Shown here: piece by piece, positions 7,778 through 17,525 of the stretch
How the letters are laid out: each line of letters begins with the position of its first letter
How positions within the stretch are numbered: the stretch's first letter is position 1
Source: Bifidobacterium breve
Lineage (GTDB): Bacteria > Actinomycetota > Acidimicrobiia > Acidimicrobiales > Acidimicrobilacustridaceae
Assembly: GCA_945862505.1 (NCBI GenBank)
Contig: CAMAYJ010000014.1
Location: forward strand, 1 to 39,875
Length of the DNA: 39,875 bases
Direction of reading: 5' to 3'
Notes under the pieces: generated by a model
The model's database searches: none
The model's input: only the letters and a program-made list of their open reading frames with translations
Told to the model about the DNA's origin: nothing
Position numbers and translations under genes: made by a program

Positions 7778-8926
7778 ATGCCGGGACCGCTGTCGGCTCC
7801 GTGGGAGACTTGCCCGCCCATGGAGCAATGTCGTCGGGTGGCAATCACCCTCGAGCAGTGTTGGCACGCCGTTCCTGGCGGCACGGCTCGTGCCGCCCTT
7901 GGGAGCGTGGGTGCTCTTCAGCGTTTCACTGAGCTCGATCTTGTTGGCGTGAGTGCTCGGCACCGGGGTCTGCCAGAGGCGGCGTGGGTGCCCACGATTC
8001 CGGTCACACAACTTGGGCTACCTCGCCTCGCTTTGTACGAGTCATGGCACCGACTTCGGCGCCCCTCGGTGGAACGAGCAACTGGTCCTGTCGATGTCAT
8101 TCACGCAACGGGAATGGCGATGCCCCCGCCGAGTGTGCCGATTGTGGCCACCGTGCACGACCTTGCGTTCCTTCGTGACCCGTCACAGTTCACACGTCGC
8201 GGAGTGTCGTTCTTCCACCGAGCGGTCGATCTCGCCAAGTGTGATGCTCAAATCATTGTTTGTCCTTCGCAAGCGACTATCGATGAATGCATTTCTCATG
8301 GTTTTGATCATTCTCGACTTCGACTGGTTCCGTGGGGGATCGATCCCGCGGCGGTTGATCAATCGATGATTGATGGTATGCGAGCGCGGTTCGGTCTCCA
8401 TGGCCGATATGTGCTGTGGGCTGGAACGATAGAACCGCGCAAAAATCTCCCGGTGCTTCTTGATGCGTTTGAGGGGATCAAAGATCGGTCCATAACTCTC
8501 GTTCTCGCTGGGCCTAAGGGATGGAACGAGCAATTAGATCAACAACTCGCTCGTCTTGGATCGCGGGTTCTGCAAGTTGGTTTCGTCGAGCCTGAAATAC
8601 TCGCGGCGTTACAAACCGATGCTGACATCTTCTGTTTTCCGTCTCGCCATGAGGGATTTGGGCTTCCCGTGTTGGAGGCCATGGCTCAAAGGACTGCAGT
8701 GATTACGTCATCGGGCACGTCAACCGAAGAAGTTGTGGGTGACTGTGGGGTCGTCGTCGATCCCTCCGATGTCGAAACGCTTCGATCAGAAATCGATCGG
8801 CTTCTCGCTGATGATGTTGAACGAGAGCGACTCGGGCGCGCTGGATTCGATCGCGCCGTATCGGCCTTCACATGGGAAGAGACAGCGCGCAAACTTGAAC
8901 AGGCCTACAACGAGGCATTGTCATGA
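7778..8926 (+). CDS. GT4-type glycosyltransferase
   Basis: This 382-aa GT-B enzyme would transfer a sugar from a nucleotide donor to a glycan precursor in the cytoplasm. The N-terminal half includes the acceptor-side segment IVATVHDLAFLRDP. The donor half shows VLWAGTIEPRKNL and the GT4 signature SRHEGFGLPVLEAMA (the EX7E motif), followed by STEEVVGDCG. The conserved core begins about residue 21, so starts at ATG 7820 or GTG 7838 are also possible. ATG 7778 is kept because a candidate -10 box lies just upstream. It is the first gene of a run of overlapping genes to 13627, and its stop overlaps the next start (ATGA). Donor and linkage are not predictable. Confidence 0.9.
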   Translation: MPGPLSAPWETCPPMEQCRRVAITLEQCWHAVPGGTARAALGSVGALQRFTELDLVGVSARHRGLPEAAWVPTIPVTQLGLPRLALYESWHRLRRPSVERATGPVDVIHATGMAMPPPSVPIVATVHDLAFLRDPSQFTRRGVSFFHRAVDLAKCDAQIIVCPSQATIDECISHGFDHSRLRLVPWGIDPAAVDQSMIDGMRARFGLHGRYVLWAGTIEPRKNLPVLLDAFEGIKDRSITLVLAGPKGWNEQLDQQLARLGSRVLQVGFVEPEILAALQTDADIFCFPSRHEGFGLPVLEAMAQRTAVITSSGTSTEEVVGDCGVVVDPSDVETLRSEIDRLLADDVERERLGRAGFDRAVSAFTWEETARKLEQAYNEALS

Positions 8927-10068
8927 ACGATCGGACTGTGCGGCGCGTTGGGGTGAATCTGCTTTGGCTGGTTCCTGGTGAAGTTGGCGGAAGCGAGGAG
9001 TACACGGTTCGGCTGTTGCGTGAACTCGCTGAACTGCTTCTGGACAACGTGGAAGTGATTCTCTATGTAAACAGTCAGTTCAGTGGGGCGCATCCTGATC
9101 TTGTTTCTAAATTCACAACCCGCGTTGCGCCCGTATCTGGATCGTCAAGAATTCTGCGAGTGCTTGCCGAGTCGACATGGCTGGCCGCCCGGTTGCGAGG
9201 AGATCGATGCGTTTTCGTTCACCACGGTGGCGGAACAATGCCCTCGTTTCGACTTACACCCGGTGTCGTTACGATGCACGACCTTCAGCCATTGGCGAAT
9301 CCAGATCGGTTCGGATTCGTTAAAGGCGCCTATATCCGTTTTATTGCTCCGCGATCTGTGCGCCGAGCCCGAACCGTTGTGTGTCTCTCAGAATTCGTCG
9401 CAAACGATGTTGTCAATCGCATCGGCGTTGAGCGCGAGCGAATTCGGATTATTCCTTGTGGCGTAAACGAGCCCGGAGTTGCCTTCGACCAGGATCGTCT
9501 TGCCCGATTACTTGCGAGTCTCGGTCTAACCAACCGTCCGTTCATCCTCTATCCAGCGATCACCTATCCGCATAAGAACCATGAAACACTCGTCGCTGCG
9601 TTCGCCCAAATCGTGAGCACTCGTCCTGATTTGCGCCTTGTCTTCACAGGCGGAAGCGGTTCAAGTGATGCAACTGTCACGGCAGCGATCGGTGCCTACG
9701 GGCTCACGAATGACGTCGTACGTGCCGGCCGCATACCTGAAGCCGATCTTGACTTGCTCTTCCGGGCCGCGACCGTCGTTGCGTTTCCATCGCTCTACGA
9801 AGGATTTGGAATCCCAGTTCTCGAGGCGATGTCACGTGGTTGTCCTGTGGTGGCAAGTAACGTCGGTGCTTTGCCTGAGGTCATTGGTGGAGCGGGGGAG
9901 TTGGTCGATCCATTGAATGTCGCCGGATGGGCCAGCGCACTTGGTGATCTCATCGATGATCCTGCACGGCGTTCGGTTCTCGTTCGTCAGGGGTTCGATC
10001 GGGCCAAGCATTTCGATTGGTCGACTCCCGCTCAGAGCCTTCTTTCCCTCTATCGGGAGACCCGGTGA
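8923..10068 (+). CDS. GT4-type glycosyltransferase
   Basis: This 381-aa GT-B enzyme is of the same type as the gene before it. The start VGVNLLWLVPGEVGGSEEYT carries a glycine-rich loop of the acceptor-side domain. The donor side has ILYPAITYPHKNHETLV and SLYEGFGIPVLEAMSRG (EX7E), then SNVGALPEV. This layout resembles enzymes of the mannosyl/rhamnosyl-transferring GT4 groups. The ATG overlaps the upstream stop by four bases and its own TGA overlaps the next GTG, so three glycosyltransferases are translationally coupled and probably act in sequence on one glycan. GDP-linked sugars made nearby are likely donors by context only. Confidence 0.92.
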   Translation: MNDRTVRRVGVNLLWLVPGEVGGSEEYTVRLLRELAELLLDNVEVILYVNSQFSGAHPDLVSKFTTRVAPVSGSSRILRVLAESTWLAARLRGDRCVFVHHGGGTMPSFRLTPGVVTMHDLQPLANPDRFGFVKGAYIRFIAPRSVRRARTVVCLSEFVANDVVNRIGVERERIRIIPCGVNEPGVAFDQDRLARLLASLGLTNRPFILYPAITYPHKNHETLVAAFAQIVSTRPDLRLVFTGGSGSSDATVTAAIGAYGLTNDVVRAGRIPEADLDLLFRAATVVAFPSLYEGFGIPVLEAMSRGCPVVASNVGALPEVIGGAGELVDPLNVAGWASALGDLIDDPARRSVLVRQGFDRAKHFDWSTPAQSLLSLYRETR

Positions 10069-11336
10069 ACCTTCTCGTCGTCTGTCCACATTTCGATCCC
10101 GATGTTGCCCCGACTGGGGTCGTTATGTCTCGTATTGCGCATGAACTGATCGCTCGAGGCAATCGGCTGCACGTGGTGACATCGCTGCCTTGGTATCAGC
10201 ATCACGCTATCGATGCGGGTTGGGACGGCCAGTTGGTGCGAACTGAGCGAACCGACTGGGGCCGCATCAGCCGGGTTCATCCATTTCCTACTGATAAACG
10301 AAACATTCCAGCGCGCGCTCTCGCGTTCGGAGGGTTCACCGCGCTTGCAACACTCGTAGGAGCTTTTGGGCGAGTTCGCCCCGACGCCGTGCTCGCTATG
10401 TCGCCGCCTTTAACACTTGGGTTAGCTGGACGAATCGCGGCAACGGCCCGGCGGGCACCACTGGTCTTCAACATCCAAGATGTCTTCCCTGACGTTGCGA
10501 TCGAGTTAGGGCTCCTTTCGGGAGATCGAGTGATTCGAGCAGCTCGAGCGCTTGAACGGTTGAGCTATCGAATGTCTGATGCAGTAACGGTGCTTTCCGA
10601 CGACCTGGCCGACAATGTGCGATCGAAAATCACTATCGGTCTCGAGGGGGAGCAGGCACAGGCTCAAGCGAAGAAGGTCCGTGTCATCCCCAACTTTGTC
10701 GATACCAATGCGATTCGTCCGGCAGCACGAGAAAATTCTTATCGCGAGCAATACGGACTCATCGGAAAAAAGGTGGTGATGTACGCGGGGAACGTCGGTT
10801 TCTCTCAGTCGCTCGATCTAGTTCTTGAGGCGGCTCGCTCGTTTGAAGTGAGCCGGCCCGATGTGGTCTTTGTGATCAATGGGGGCGGTTCGGCGAGGCC
10901 CGATCTCGAGCGCGATGCAGCACATCTTCAGAATGTGCGTTTCATCGATATGCAGCCGATCGAACGACTGCCAGAGGTGCTTGCCGCTGGCGATATTCAT
11001 GTCGTGCCGCTGCGTGCAGGGTTGGCTTGGTCAAGCGTGCCTTCGAAGCTGTATTCGATTCTCGCTGCTGGTCGAGCGATTGTTGCAAGTGTCGATTCGG
11101 GCACCGAGGTGGAGCGCACGTTAGAACGGGCTGCGGCAGGAATCGCCGTTCCGCCTGATGATCCGCGAGCGTTTGCTGGCGCAATCAGTGAACTTATCGA
11201 CGATTCGGATCGAGCAGCCCGAATGGGCGCGTCGGGTCGGCTATTTGTCGAGCGCTGGGCCTCTCCTGCGGCGGTAGCGGAGTCGTACGAAAACCTCTTT
11301 GCTGAACTGATTGGACGTAAGAAATCCCTCCTCTAG
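10065..11336 (+). CDS. WcaI/WbuB-like GT4 glycosyltransferase
   Basis: This 423-aa GT-B enzyme resembles the WcaI/WbuB group that transfers deoxy sugars such as fucose or N-acetylfucosamine. It begins VNLLVVCPHFDPDVAPTG. The middle holds FNIQDVFPDVAIELG and the donor side MYAGNVGFSQSLD, then VPSKLYSILAAGRAIVAS with a glutamate in DSGTEVE, which is characteristic of this group. GTG 10065 is chosen: it overlaps the upstream stop (GTGA) and has CGGGAGA at 10054-10060 as ribosome site. A start at 10017 would reach well into the preceding gene. GDP-fucose synthase lies at the head of the neighbouring divergent unit, so a fucosyl or related transfer fits, but this is inference. Confidence 0.9.
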   Translation: MNLLVVCPHFDPDVAPTGVVMSRIAHELIARGNRLHVVTSLPWYQHHAIDAGWDGQLVRTERTDWGRISRVHPFPTDKRNIPARALAFGGFTALATLVGAFGRVRPDAVLAMSPPLTLGLAGRIAATARRAPLVFNIQDVFPDVAIELGLLSGDRVIRAARALERLSYRMSDAVTVLSDDLADNVRSKITIGLEGEQAQAQAKKVRVIPNFVDTNAIRPAARENSYREQYGLIGKKVVMYAGNVGFSQSLDLVLEAARSFEVSRPDVVFVINGGGSARPDLERDAAHLQNVRFIDMQPIERLPEVLAAGDIHVVPLRAGLAWSSVPSKLYSILAAGRAIVASVDSGTEVERTLERAAAGIAVPPDDPRAFAGAISELIDDSDRAARMGASGRLFVERWASPAAVAESYENLFAELIGRKKSLL

Positions 11337-11370
11337 ACCAGTTCTGACAAGTAAGGCGGGGACTGACCGC

Positions 11371-11376
11371 TAACAT
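11371..11376 (+). promoter_or_regulatory. Candidate -10 box (TAACAT)
   Basis: TAACAT lies 9 nt before the ATG of the 96-aa membrane protein at 11386 and would give a transcript with a 2-3 nt leader. It could be an internal promoter for the manC-epimerase pair. Confidence 0.35.
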
Positions 11377-11385
11377 TGTCGACCT

Positions 11386-11676
11386 ATGGGTAAAGCATCT
11401 CAGGCGAAGAAGGCAGCCCGATTGGCACGCGAGAGCGGCCAGTTTGAGCAACGCCCGAAGCGTCGTCTGGCGTTTCCGTTCATCGTTGCTGCTGCAATGG
11501 CGATTGGCATCATCGTGGTGGTGATCGCTCGCCAGCCAGCCAGTACCCCCAAGCTGACATTCGATCCGACCACGGTCACGGTCGATCCGAATTCGATTAC
11601 CGCGGATTCTTCGGCGACGACACTCCCTGCTGGCGGATCAGATCCAGTCCCCACCACTCTTGCGGCGGGCCAGTGA
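11386..11676 (+). CDS. Small single-pass membrane protein, Ser/Thr-rich tail
   Basis: This 96-aa protein is of unknown function. It has a basic N-terminus (MGKASQAKKAARLARESGQ), one transmembrane helix at about 29-48 (FPFIVAAAMAIGIIVVVIA) and a Thr/Pro/Ser-rich tail predicted to lie outside the cell, following the positive-inside rule. The lysine-rich MGKAS-type start resembles many small actinobacterial membrane proteins. Its TGA overlaps the manC GTG (GTGA), so it is translationally coupled to GDP-mannose synthesis. A membrane scaffold for the glycan enzymes is possible, but nothing in the sequence shows a function. Confidence 0.75.
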   Translation: MGKASQAKKAARLARESGQFEQRPKRRLAFPFIVAAAMAIGIIVVVIARQPASTPKLTFDPTTVTVDPNSITADSSATTLPAGGSDPVPTTLAAGQ

Positions 11677-12674
11677 GAGCAGTCGTTCTTGTAGGCGGGT
11701 TCGGCACGCGTTTGCGTCCACTCACGAACGACCGGCCAAAACAGATGCTCCCAATCGTGGGTGTACCGATGATTGAACGAGTGGTGGCCACACTCGGATC
11801 CCATGGGGTTACCGAAGCAGTGCTTTCGCTCGGATATCGCCCCGATGCATTCACTGATGCCTACCCCGACGGTATTTGTGCTGGGGTGTTGCTGCACTAT
11901 GCCGTGGAACCTGACCCTCTCGACACAGCCGGGGCAGTTCGCTATGCGGCGCTGTCCGCCGGAATTGATGACACTTTCATTGTTGTCAATGGCGATGTTC
12001 TTACTGACCTCGACGTCACTGAGCTTTGGAACTTCCACAAGAGCCATGGCGCAGAAGGCACCATTGCCCTTACCCCAGTCGACGAACCATCACATTACGG
12101 CGTCGTCCCGATCGATGACGATGGGCGAGTCATCGAGTTTGTGGAGAAACCCGCACCAGGGACCGCTCCAACGAACTGGATCAACGCTGGAACATACGTT
12201 CTCGAGCCGTCTGTCCTCGATCGCATCGCTGCCGATCGAAGAGTTTCGATAGAACGCAAGACATTTCCGTCGATGGTCGCCGATGAGAGTCTGTATGCCC
12301 TTCATAGCGACGCTTACTGGATCGACGCGGGGACTCCGGCCGCCTACTTGCGCGCGCAACTCGACCTCATCGATGGCACTCGCTCCCATGAAGACGCTCT
12401 TAGGCCCTCCGATGAAGTTGATACGTCGGCCGTTGTTGAGAATTCAGTCCTTGGTGCCAATGTTGTGATTGGCAACGGCGCAGTTGTGCGGAACTCGGTG
12501 CTGATGGACGGGGTGACGATCGGACCCGGAGTCCGAATCTATGACTCAATTATTGCAACCGGCGCTCGCATCGGGCCTGACTCACAAATAAGTGAAGTTT
12601 CAGTGGTCGGCACTGGCGTTGAACTCCCGGCGCATTCCGCACTGGTTGGTGCTCGAATACCTGAAAGCGATTGA
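11673..12674 (+). CDS. manC: Mannose-1-phosphate guanylyltransferase-like nucleotidyltransferase
   Basis: This 333-aa sugar-1-phosphate nucleotidyltransferase most likely makes GDP-mannose from mannose-1-phosphate and GTP. The N-terminal Rossmann domain opens with VVLVGGFGTRLRPLT and PKQMLP, the nucleotide and catalytic loop, followed by VNGDVLTD, which holds the metal-binding aspartate. From about residue 250 a left-handed beta-helix of hexapeptide repeats (NSVLGANVVIGNGAVV and further turns) follows. The protein resembles mycobacterial Rv3264c, whose genomic position it shares. The start is GTG, overlapping the upstream gene. Glucose-1-phosphate nucleotidyltransferases share this architecture, but gmd, fcl, rmd and a phosphomannomutase in the window argue for GDP-mannose. 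Confidence 0.83.
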   Translation: MRAVVLVGGFGTRLRPLTNDRPKQMLPIVGVPMIERVVATLGSHGVTEAVLSLGYRPDAFTDAYPDGICAGVLLHYAVEPDPLDTAGAVRYAALSAGIDDTFIVVNGDVLTDLDVTELWNFHKSHGAEGTIALTPVDEPSHYGVVPIDDDGRVIEFVEKPAPGTAPTNWINAGTYVLEPSVLDRIAADRRVSIERKTFPSMVADESLYALHSDAYWIDAGTPAAYLRAQLDLIDGTRSHEDALRPSDEVDTSAVVENSVLGANVVIGNGAVVRNSVLMDGVTIGPGVRIYDSIIATGARIGPDSQISEVSVVGTGVELPAHSALVGARIPESD

Positions 12675-12676
12675 CA

Positions 12677-13627
12677 ATGCGTGCAGTAGTCACTGGAGGG
12701 GCCGGGTTCATCGGTTCAACGTTGGTTGATCGCCTGCTCGCTGAGGGTCATACCGTTTCTGTTTTCGATAATCTCGCGACTGGTCGGTTGTCGAACCTTG
12801 CAAATGCACAAGGCGCCGGTGAGCGATTTACCTTCGTTGAGATTGACGTTCGCTCATCTGAGATTCCGGCGGCACTCGCATCGGCCGAACCGGAAGTTGT
12901 CTTCCACCTTGCCGCTCAGGCTGACGTTCGTGTTTCTGTCGAGCGACCGCTCTTCGACGCCGAAGTGAATATTTTAGGTGGTCTGAATGTGATCGAGGGT
13001 GCACGTTTGGCGGGCGCCCGCAAAGTAGTTGTTGCCTCAAGCGGAGGAACGATCTACGGAGATCCAGCGCCCGAGGATTTACCGGTCGATGAACAGCACC
13101 CGCAACATCCGATCTCTCCATACGGTGTAGCGAAGAAGGTCATTGACGATTATCTGCATGCGTTCCAATTCCTACATGGCTTGAACTATGCAGCACTGGC
13201 TTTGGCCAATGTTTATGGCCCACGTCAAGACCCGCACGGCGAGGCTGGGGTCGTCGCGATCTTCGCTGGTCGACTTCTGGCCGGAGACGGATGTCGCATC
13301 TTCGGCGATGGTGAACAGACTCGCGACTTCGTGTTTGTTGACGATGTTGTCGACGCATTTGTTCGTGCGGCCGATCAAGGCAACGGAGTCCTCTGCAATA
13401 TCGGAACCGGAGTTGAAACTTCCGTCAACAAGCTTTATCGGGCGATGGCTGCTGCGGCCGGAAGCGATACTGAGCCTGTCTACGCACCGGCTCGTGCTGG
13501 CGAGCTCGCGCGTTCTGCGCTGAATCCAGGCTTTGCGGGCCAGACGCTTGGTTGGAGTCCACGCACTTCACTTGCTGATGGTGCGGTGGCAACTCTTGAT
13601 TGGTTCCGCGCACAGGCGAAGGATTAG
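12677..13627 (+). CDS. NAD-dependent sugar epimerase/dehydratase (GalE-like)
   Basis: This 316-aa extended short-chain dehydrogenase would act on a nucleotide sugar, most like UDP-glucose/UDP-GalNAc 4-epimerases. The NAD loop GGAGFIG is at 7-13, SSGGTIYGDP at 121-130 holds the catalytic serine, and Y149/K153 (YGVAKK) form the catalytic pair. ATG 12677 is preferred over a TTG at 12671 because GAAAGCGA lies just upstream and family members begin exactly here. The gene follows manC by 2 nt. Its stop overlaps the converging FkbM stop by four bases. Whether it makes a UDP- or GDP-sugar cannot be told from sequence. Confidence 0.87.
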   Translation: MRAVVTGGAGFIGSTLVDRLLAEGHTVSVFDNLATGRLSNLANAQGAGERFTFVEIDVRSSEIPAALASAEPEVVFHLAAQADVRVSVERPLFDAEVNILGGLNVIEGARLAGARKVVVASSGGTIYGDPAPEDLPVDEQHPQHPISPYGVAKKVIDDYLHAFQFLHGLNYAALALANVYGPRQDPHGEAGVVAIFAGRLLAGDGCRIFGDGEQTRDFVFVDDVVDAFVRAADQGNGVLCNIGTGVETSVNKLYRAMAAAAGSDTEPVYAPARAGELARSALNPGFAGQTLGWSPRTSLADGAVATLDWFRAQAKD

Positions 13628-14742
13628 TTCTTCAACGCTTTCCAAGCGTTGCGCAGCTTCCGCTGAATCCTGAACGGGAGCATCGTCCGAAATCGGACGA
13701 GTTCTTGGTTCGCTTCGTGGAGTTGAAGCCTGTACGCCTCGGCTCGCGGTTCCCACTCTCCGAAAAGAGAGTTGCGGCTGCGATTGTGGGAGATAGTGAG
13801 AGCGAGATCTTTATCTCTCGGATCGAACGAGGCCACGATGAGCCCATCGCCGCTGAACGATTCGGAGATCGTGTGTTCGGCGATGATGTGAGCGCCTGAC
13901 CACACCAGAATGTCGAGAACTTGTTGATGGGTGGTTGCGCTTCCCGTGATCGACAGGTCATGAGTGCTCACGATAAGGAACCGGACAGCACCTTGGCGAA
14001 GCCGTTCGCTTGCGCCAAGGAGCAACGGGACTTCACCGCCTTGTATGTCGGAAAGGAGAATGTCGGCTCGTTCGATGCCGCAGGCCACTAGAAGCGAGTC
14101 GAGATCATGTGACGGGAGATCAACAGGATTCGGATTGGTCTCGGTGACGAAACCGCTGACTGATCCACCGCCAGTACCAATCGCAGCATTTATGAATGTG
14201 CCGGTCCGGTTATTTATAGCGAAGTTTCGTTGACCAACTTCGAGGTGGTGAGCGTCGGGCTCGAGGCAGATCGAAGTGCCGTCAGGAAATTCGTTGAGGA
14301 ACCAGAGGCTGTAATACGCCCAGAAACTTCCGAGTTCGATCATTGTTGGAGTTCGGTTCGCGGGAAGAGTCTCGGCCAACCGATTCAGAATTGCGGCGAA
14401 TGCGACTTCTTCTTGGGGTTCGTGAATGCCCCGAAGACAGCGGATGATTTCACTTGTGAGCGTCCCGTAGTAGCAGCCGTCTTCTACCAAGACCCCGTTG
14501 TGCATCACCTGGACGCGCCCGCTTTGGTGATCGACGATTTCGCCCGCATTAGGAACACGGGGAAGGTGATCGGCGTCGGTGCATGAAATGGTCATCGCCA
14601 CGCGGGACTGAAATGCGATCGGAATCTTGGTGAAATCTGGAACGAGGCCATTGGGTCGAGCCTCGCTGAGGGCGATCGCTGCCGGGGGAGCCGGAGCAGG
14701 GGGCGGCGGATTGTCTGCGGGAGGGATCATTGATGCTGTCAT
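13624..14742 (-). CDS. FkbM-family methyltransferase, variant motif
   Basis: This 372-aa probable sugar O-methyltransferase differs from the FkbM protein at 62-982. The SAM loop reads ELGSFWAYYS (136-145) with EPD at 161-163, and the usual DVEGAE motif is SDIQGGE at 231-237. A proline-rich N-terminus (residues 7-20) precedes a conserved-looking block beginning at MTISCTDADH (50-59), so translation from M50 (position 14595) is an alternative. The C-terminus (about 325-372) is a charged helix with a basic end, RIQRKLRNAWKALKN. It follows cofE by 21 nt on the minus strand and probably ends the gmd-cofD-cofE transcript. The substrate is unknown. Confidence 0.82.
   Translation of the reverse strand: MTASMIPPADNPPPPAPAPPAAIALSEARPNGLVPDFTKIPIAFQSRVAMTISCTDADHLPRVPNAGEIVDHQSGRVQVMHNGVLVEDGCYYGTLTSEIIRCLRGIHEPQEEVAFAAILNRLAETLPANRTPTMIELGSFWAYYSLWFLNEFPDGTSICLEPDAHHLEVGQRNFAINNRTGTFINAAIGTGGGSVSGFVTETNPNPVDLPSHDLDSLLVACGIERADILLSDIQGGEVPLLLGASERLRQGAVRFLIVSTHDLSITGSATTHQQVLDILVWSGAHIIAEHTISESFSGDGLIVASFDPRDKDLALTISHNRSRNSLFGEWEPRAEAYRLQLHEANQELVRFRTMLPFRIQRKLRNAWKALKN
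13634..13650 (+). terminator. Perfect 7-bp hairpin just after the epimerase stop
   Basis: AACGCTT (13634-13640) and AAGCGTT (13644-13650) pair perfectly around a TCC loop, 6 nt beyond the epimerase stop. The element lies inside the 3' end of the converging FkbM gene, so it could end the plus-strand transcript while also being coding sequence. There is no T-tract. Confidence 0.4.
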
Positions 14743-14763
14743 TTCCGTGGTGGCGCGAGCGGA

Positions 14764-15480
14764 CTATCGGAAGAGGTCATCTTTTGAAGAACGGACTATT
14801 TCCTCGGCGACGCTTCCATCGCGAAGCCACGAAGTGTCGGCTCCGCGAATAACGGCGACGGGGATATTCGTCGACTTACCCATCACCAGTTCGGCTGCTG
14901 CTGCAAGTTCATCGACGATTGCGACTTCGGTGACCTGCATTTCGCGTCCGAGTGCATCGGCTGTACCTCGGAGATCGACAACACCTGCCACACCGGCGCA
15001 GCCGATGGCCACATCGGTAACTCCTCGTCGCCAAGGGCGCCCAAAGGTGTCAGAGATGATGACGGCAACATCAACGCCAAATCGGTGACGAAGACCATCG
15101 CGAATGCGTCGGGCCGATCGGTCGGAATCGATAGGGAGAAGCGCAGCCCACCCGCGTTCAACGTTCGATAGGTCAATGCCAGCATTGGCGCAAACGAATC
15201 CGTGTTCGGTTTCGCTAATGATGAGATCACCTCGGCGTCGGAGAATTCGTACTGATTCCCGTTCAACGAGGGGCTTGTGGCTCAGGGGATCATTTGGGTC
15301 GATCGCGACGAGCCGATCCTCGGCCTTCGAAACGATTTTTTGCGTGACAACTACAACGTCTCCGTCAGCGAGGTTTGTATCGGTTGAACGTGCAGCAGCC
15401 GAAGCGATGACCAAAGCAAGGTCGTCCCCGGCCCCGATTTCGCCGATGCCCTCGATACCGAAAATCTCCATGCGGCTCAT
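14764..15480 (-). CDS. cofE: Coenzyme F420-0:L-glutamate ligase
   Basis: This 238-aa enzyme adds L-glutamates to F420-0 (or its dehydro form) with GTP, giving the polyglutamylated redox cofactor. The CofE fold is seen in VVVVTQKIVSKAEDR (43-57), the SETEHGFVCANAGID segment and SDTFGRPWRRGVTDVAIG, which carries the metal and nucleotide residues. It lacks the C-terminal nitroreductase-like domain of mycobacterial FbiB, which is about 450 aa, so the reduction step must be supplied elsewhere. The ATG overlaps the cofD stop (ATGA). A second ATG three codons in is possible. It sits between cofD and an FkbM methyltransferase in a sugar operon. Confidence 0.93.
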   Translation of the reverse strand: MSRMEIFGIEGIGEIGAGDDLALVIASAAARSTDTNLADGDVVVVTQKIVSKAEDRLVAIDPNDPLSHKPLVERESVRILRRRGDLIISETEHGFVCANAGIDLSNVERGWAALLPIDSDRSARRIRDGLRHRFGVDVAVIISDTFGRPWRRGVTDVAIGCAGVAGVVDLRGTADALGREMQVTEVAIVDELAAAAELVMGKSTNIPVAVIRGADTSWLRDGSVAEEIVRSSKDDLFR

Positions 15481-16445
15481 AAGTTTGCTCCAGCTAGAAC
15501 GGTGAGGGCGAGCGATTCGGAAACGCCTGGCTTACTCATAACGGTTTCGGTCACGACGCATCGCAATCCGAGATCTTGGATGGCCTTCTTTTGTCTCGAA
15601 TCTTTGCTGTCGATGATGAGTGTGCTGACAAAATCTTTGTAGAGCGCAGCGACGCCGAGGACGGACGCGTCGTGGCCAAGTTCAGACATCATTCGATCAG
15701 CAGGCCCTTTGAGCGCGGCACCAGCGATGATTGGAGAGACGGCAGTGACTACGTTGCGCCGGTTAATGAGAGCATCGCGAATTCCGGGAACTGCGAGCAC
15801 GGGTGCAATGGAAACGATCGGATTCGAGGGTGCGATAACGATGAGGTCGGCATCGTTGATTGCATCAATCACGCCTGGTCCTGGCTGACAAGACTCAGCG
15901 CCATCAAACCTCACAGCAGAGACCGGAACGGAATGGTGTCGTTGAACGAAGTACTCCTGAAAACTGATCTCGCTGCCTGCCGTGAGGCTCTTGAAGTGGT
16001 CGTTCGATGGATCGTCGGATGCCAACGTGACCATTGTTCGAAGACGGTCGCATGTTGCGGGAAGCACGTTGAGTCCGAGGCCCCAGGCAGAAACGATTTC
16101 AGCAGTGACCGTCGTAAGGTCGGCGCCTTCGGAAATTCTGTGCGTTCGGTAAAGGTGAGTGCCTAGATCGCGATCGCCGAGGCCGAACCAACTAACGCCG
16201 CCGTACTGCTCCAGCATCGATCGGGCCTGCCATGATTCGTTGACGAGTCCCCATCCGGTTTCAGGATTGATTGCATCAGCCAACGTGTAGGTGACGGTGT
16301 CGAGATCGGGAGAAATGCGAAGACCGTGAAGTTCAAGATCGTCGCCGACATTGACGATTGCTGTGACTTCTGAAGAGTCAATGACTTGCAGCAGCGCTCG
16401 CAACATTCGAGCTGCGCCAACGCCACCGGCGATGACGGTAATCAC
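15477..16445 (-). CDS. cofD: 2-phospho-L-lactate (or enolpyruvyl) transferase of F420 synthesis
   Basis: This 322-aa enzyme joins the activated three-carbon phospho-acid (phosphoenolpyruvyl-GPP in actinobacteria, by family knowledge) to Fo, making dehydro-F420-0 or F420-0. The nucleotide loop GGVGAARML is at 7-15, and NVGDDLELHGLRISPDLDT is the family hallmark for substrate binding. PSNPIVSI and AVSPIIAGAALKGPAD are also conserved. The length is typical. The start is GTG, six nt from the gmd stop, so the F420 pair is transcribed behind gmd. It corresponds to mycobacterial FbiA. Confidence 0.95.
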   Translation of the reverse strand: MITVIAGGVGAARMLRALLQVIDSSEVTAIVNVGDDLELHGLRISPDLDTVTYTLADAINPETGWGLVNESWQARSMLEQYGGVSWFGLGDRDLGTHLYRTHRISEGADLTTVTAEIVSAWGLGLNVLPATCDRLRTMVTLASDDPSNDHFKSLTAGSEISFQEYFVQRHHSVPVSAVRFDGAESCQPGPGVIDAINDADLIVIAPSNPIVSIAPVLAVPGIRDALINRRNVVTAVSPIIAGAALKGPADRMMSELGHDASVLGVAALYKDFVSTLIIDSKDSRQKKAIQDLGLRCVVTETVMSKPGVSESLALTVLAGANL

Positions 16446-16450
16446 GGCAG

Positions 16451-17470
<1,020 letters not shown>

Positions 17471-17525
17471 TTAGGACATTGTACGGCTCTGAGGCTCAAC
17501 CGAAATGGACGGAACCCATTCGCAG

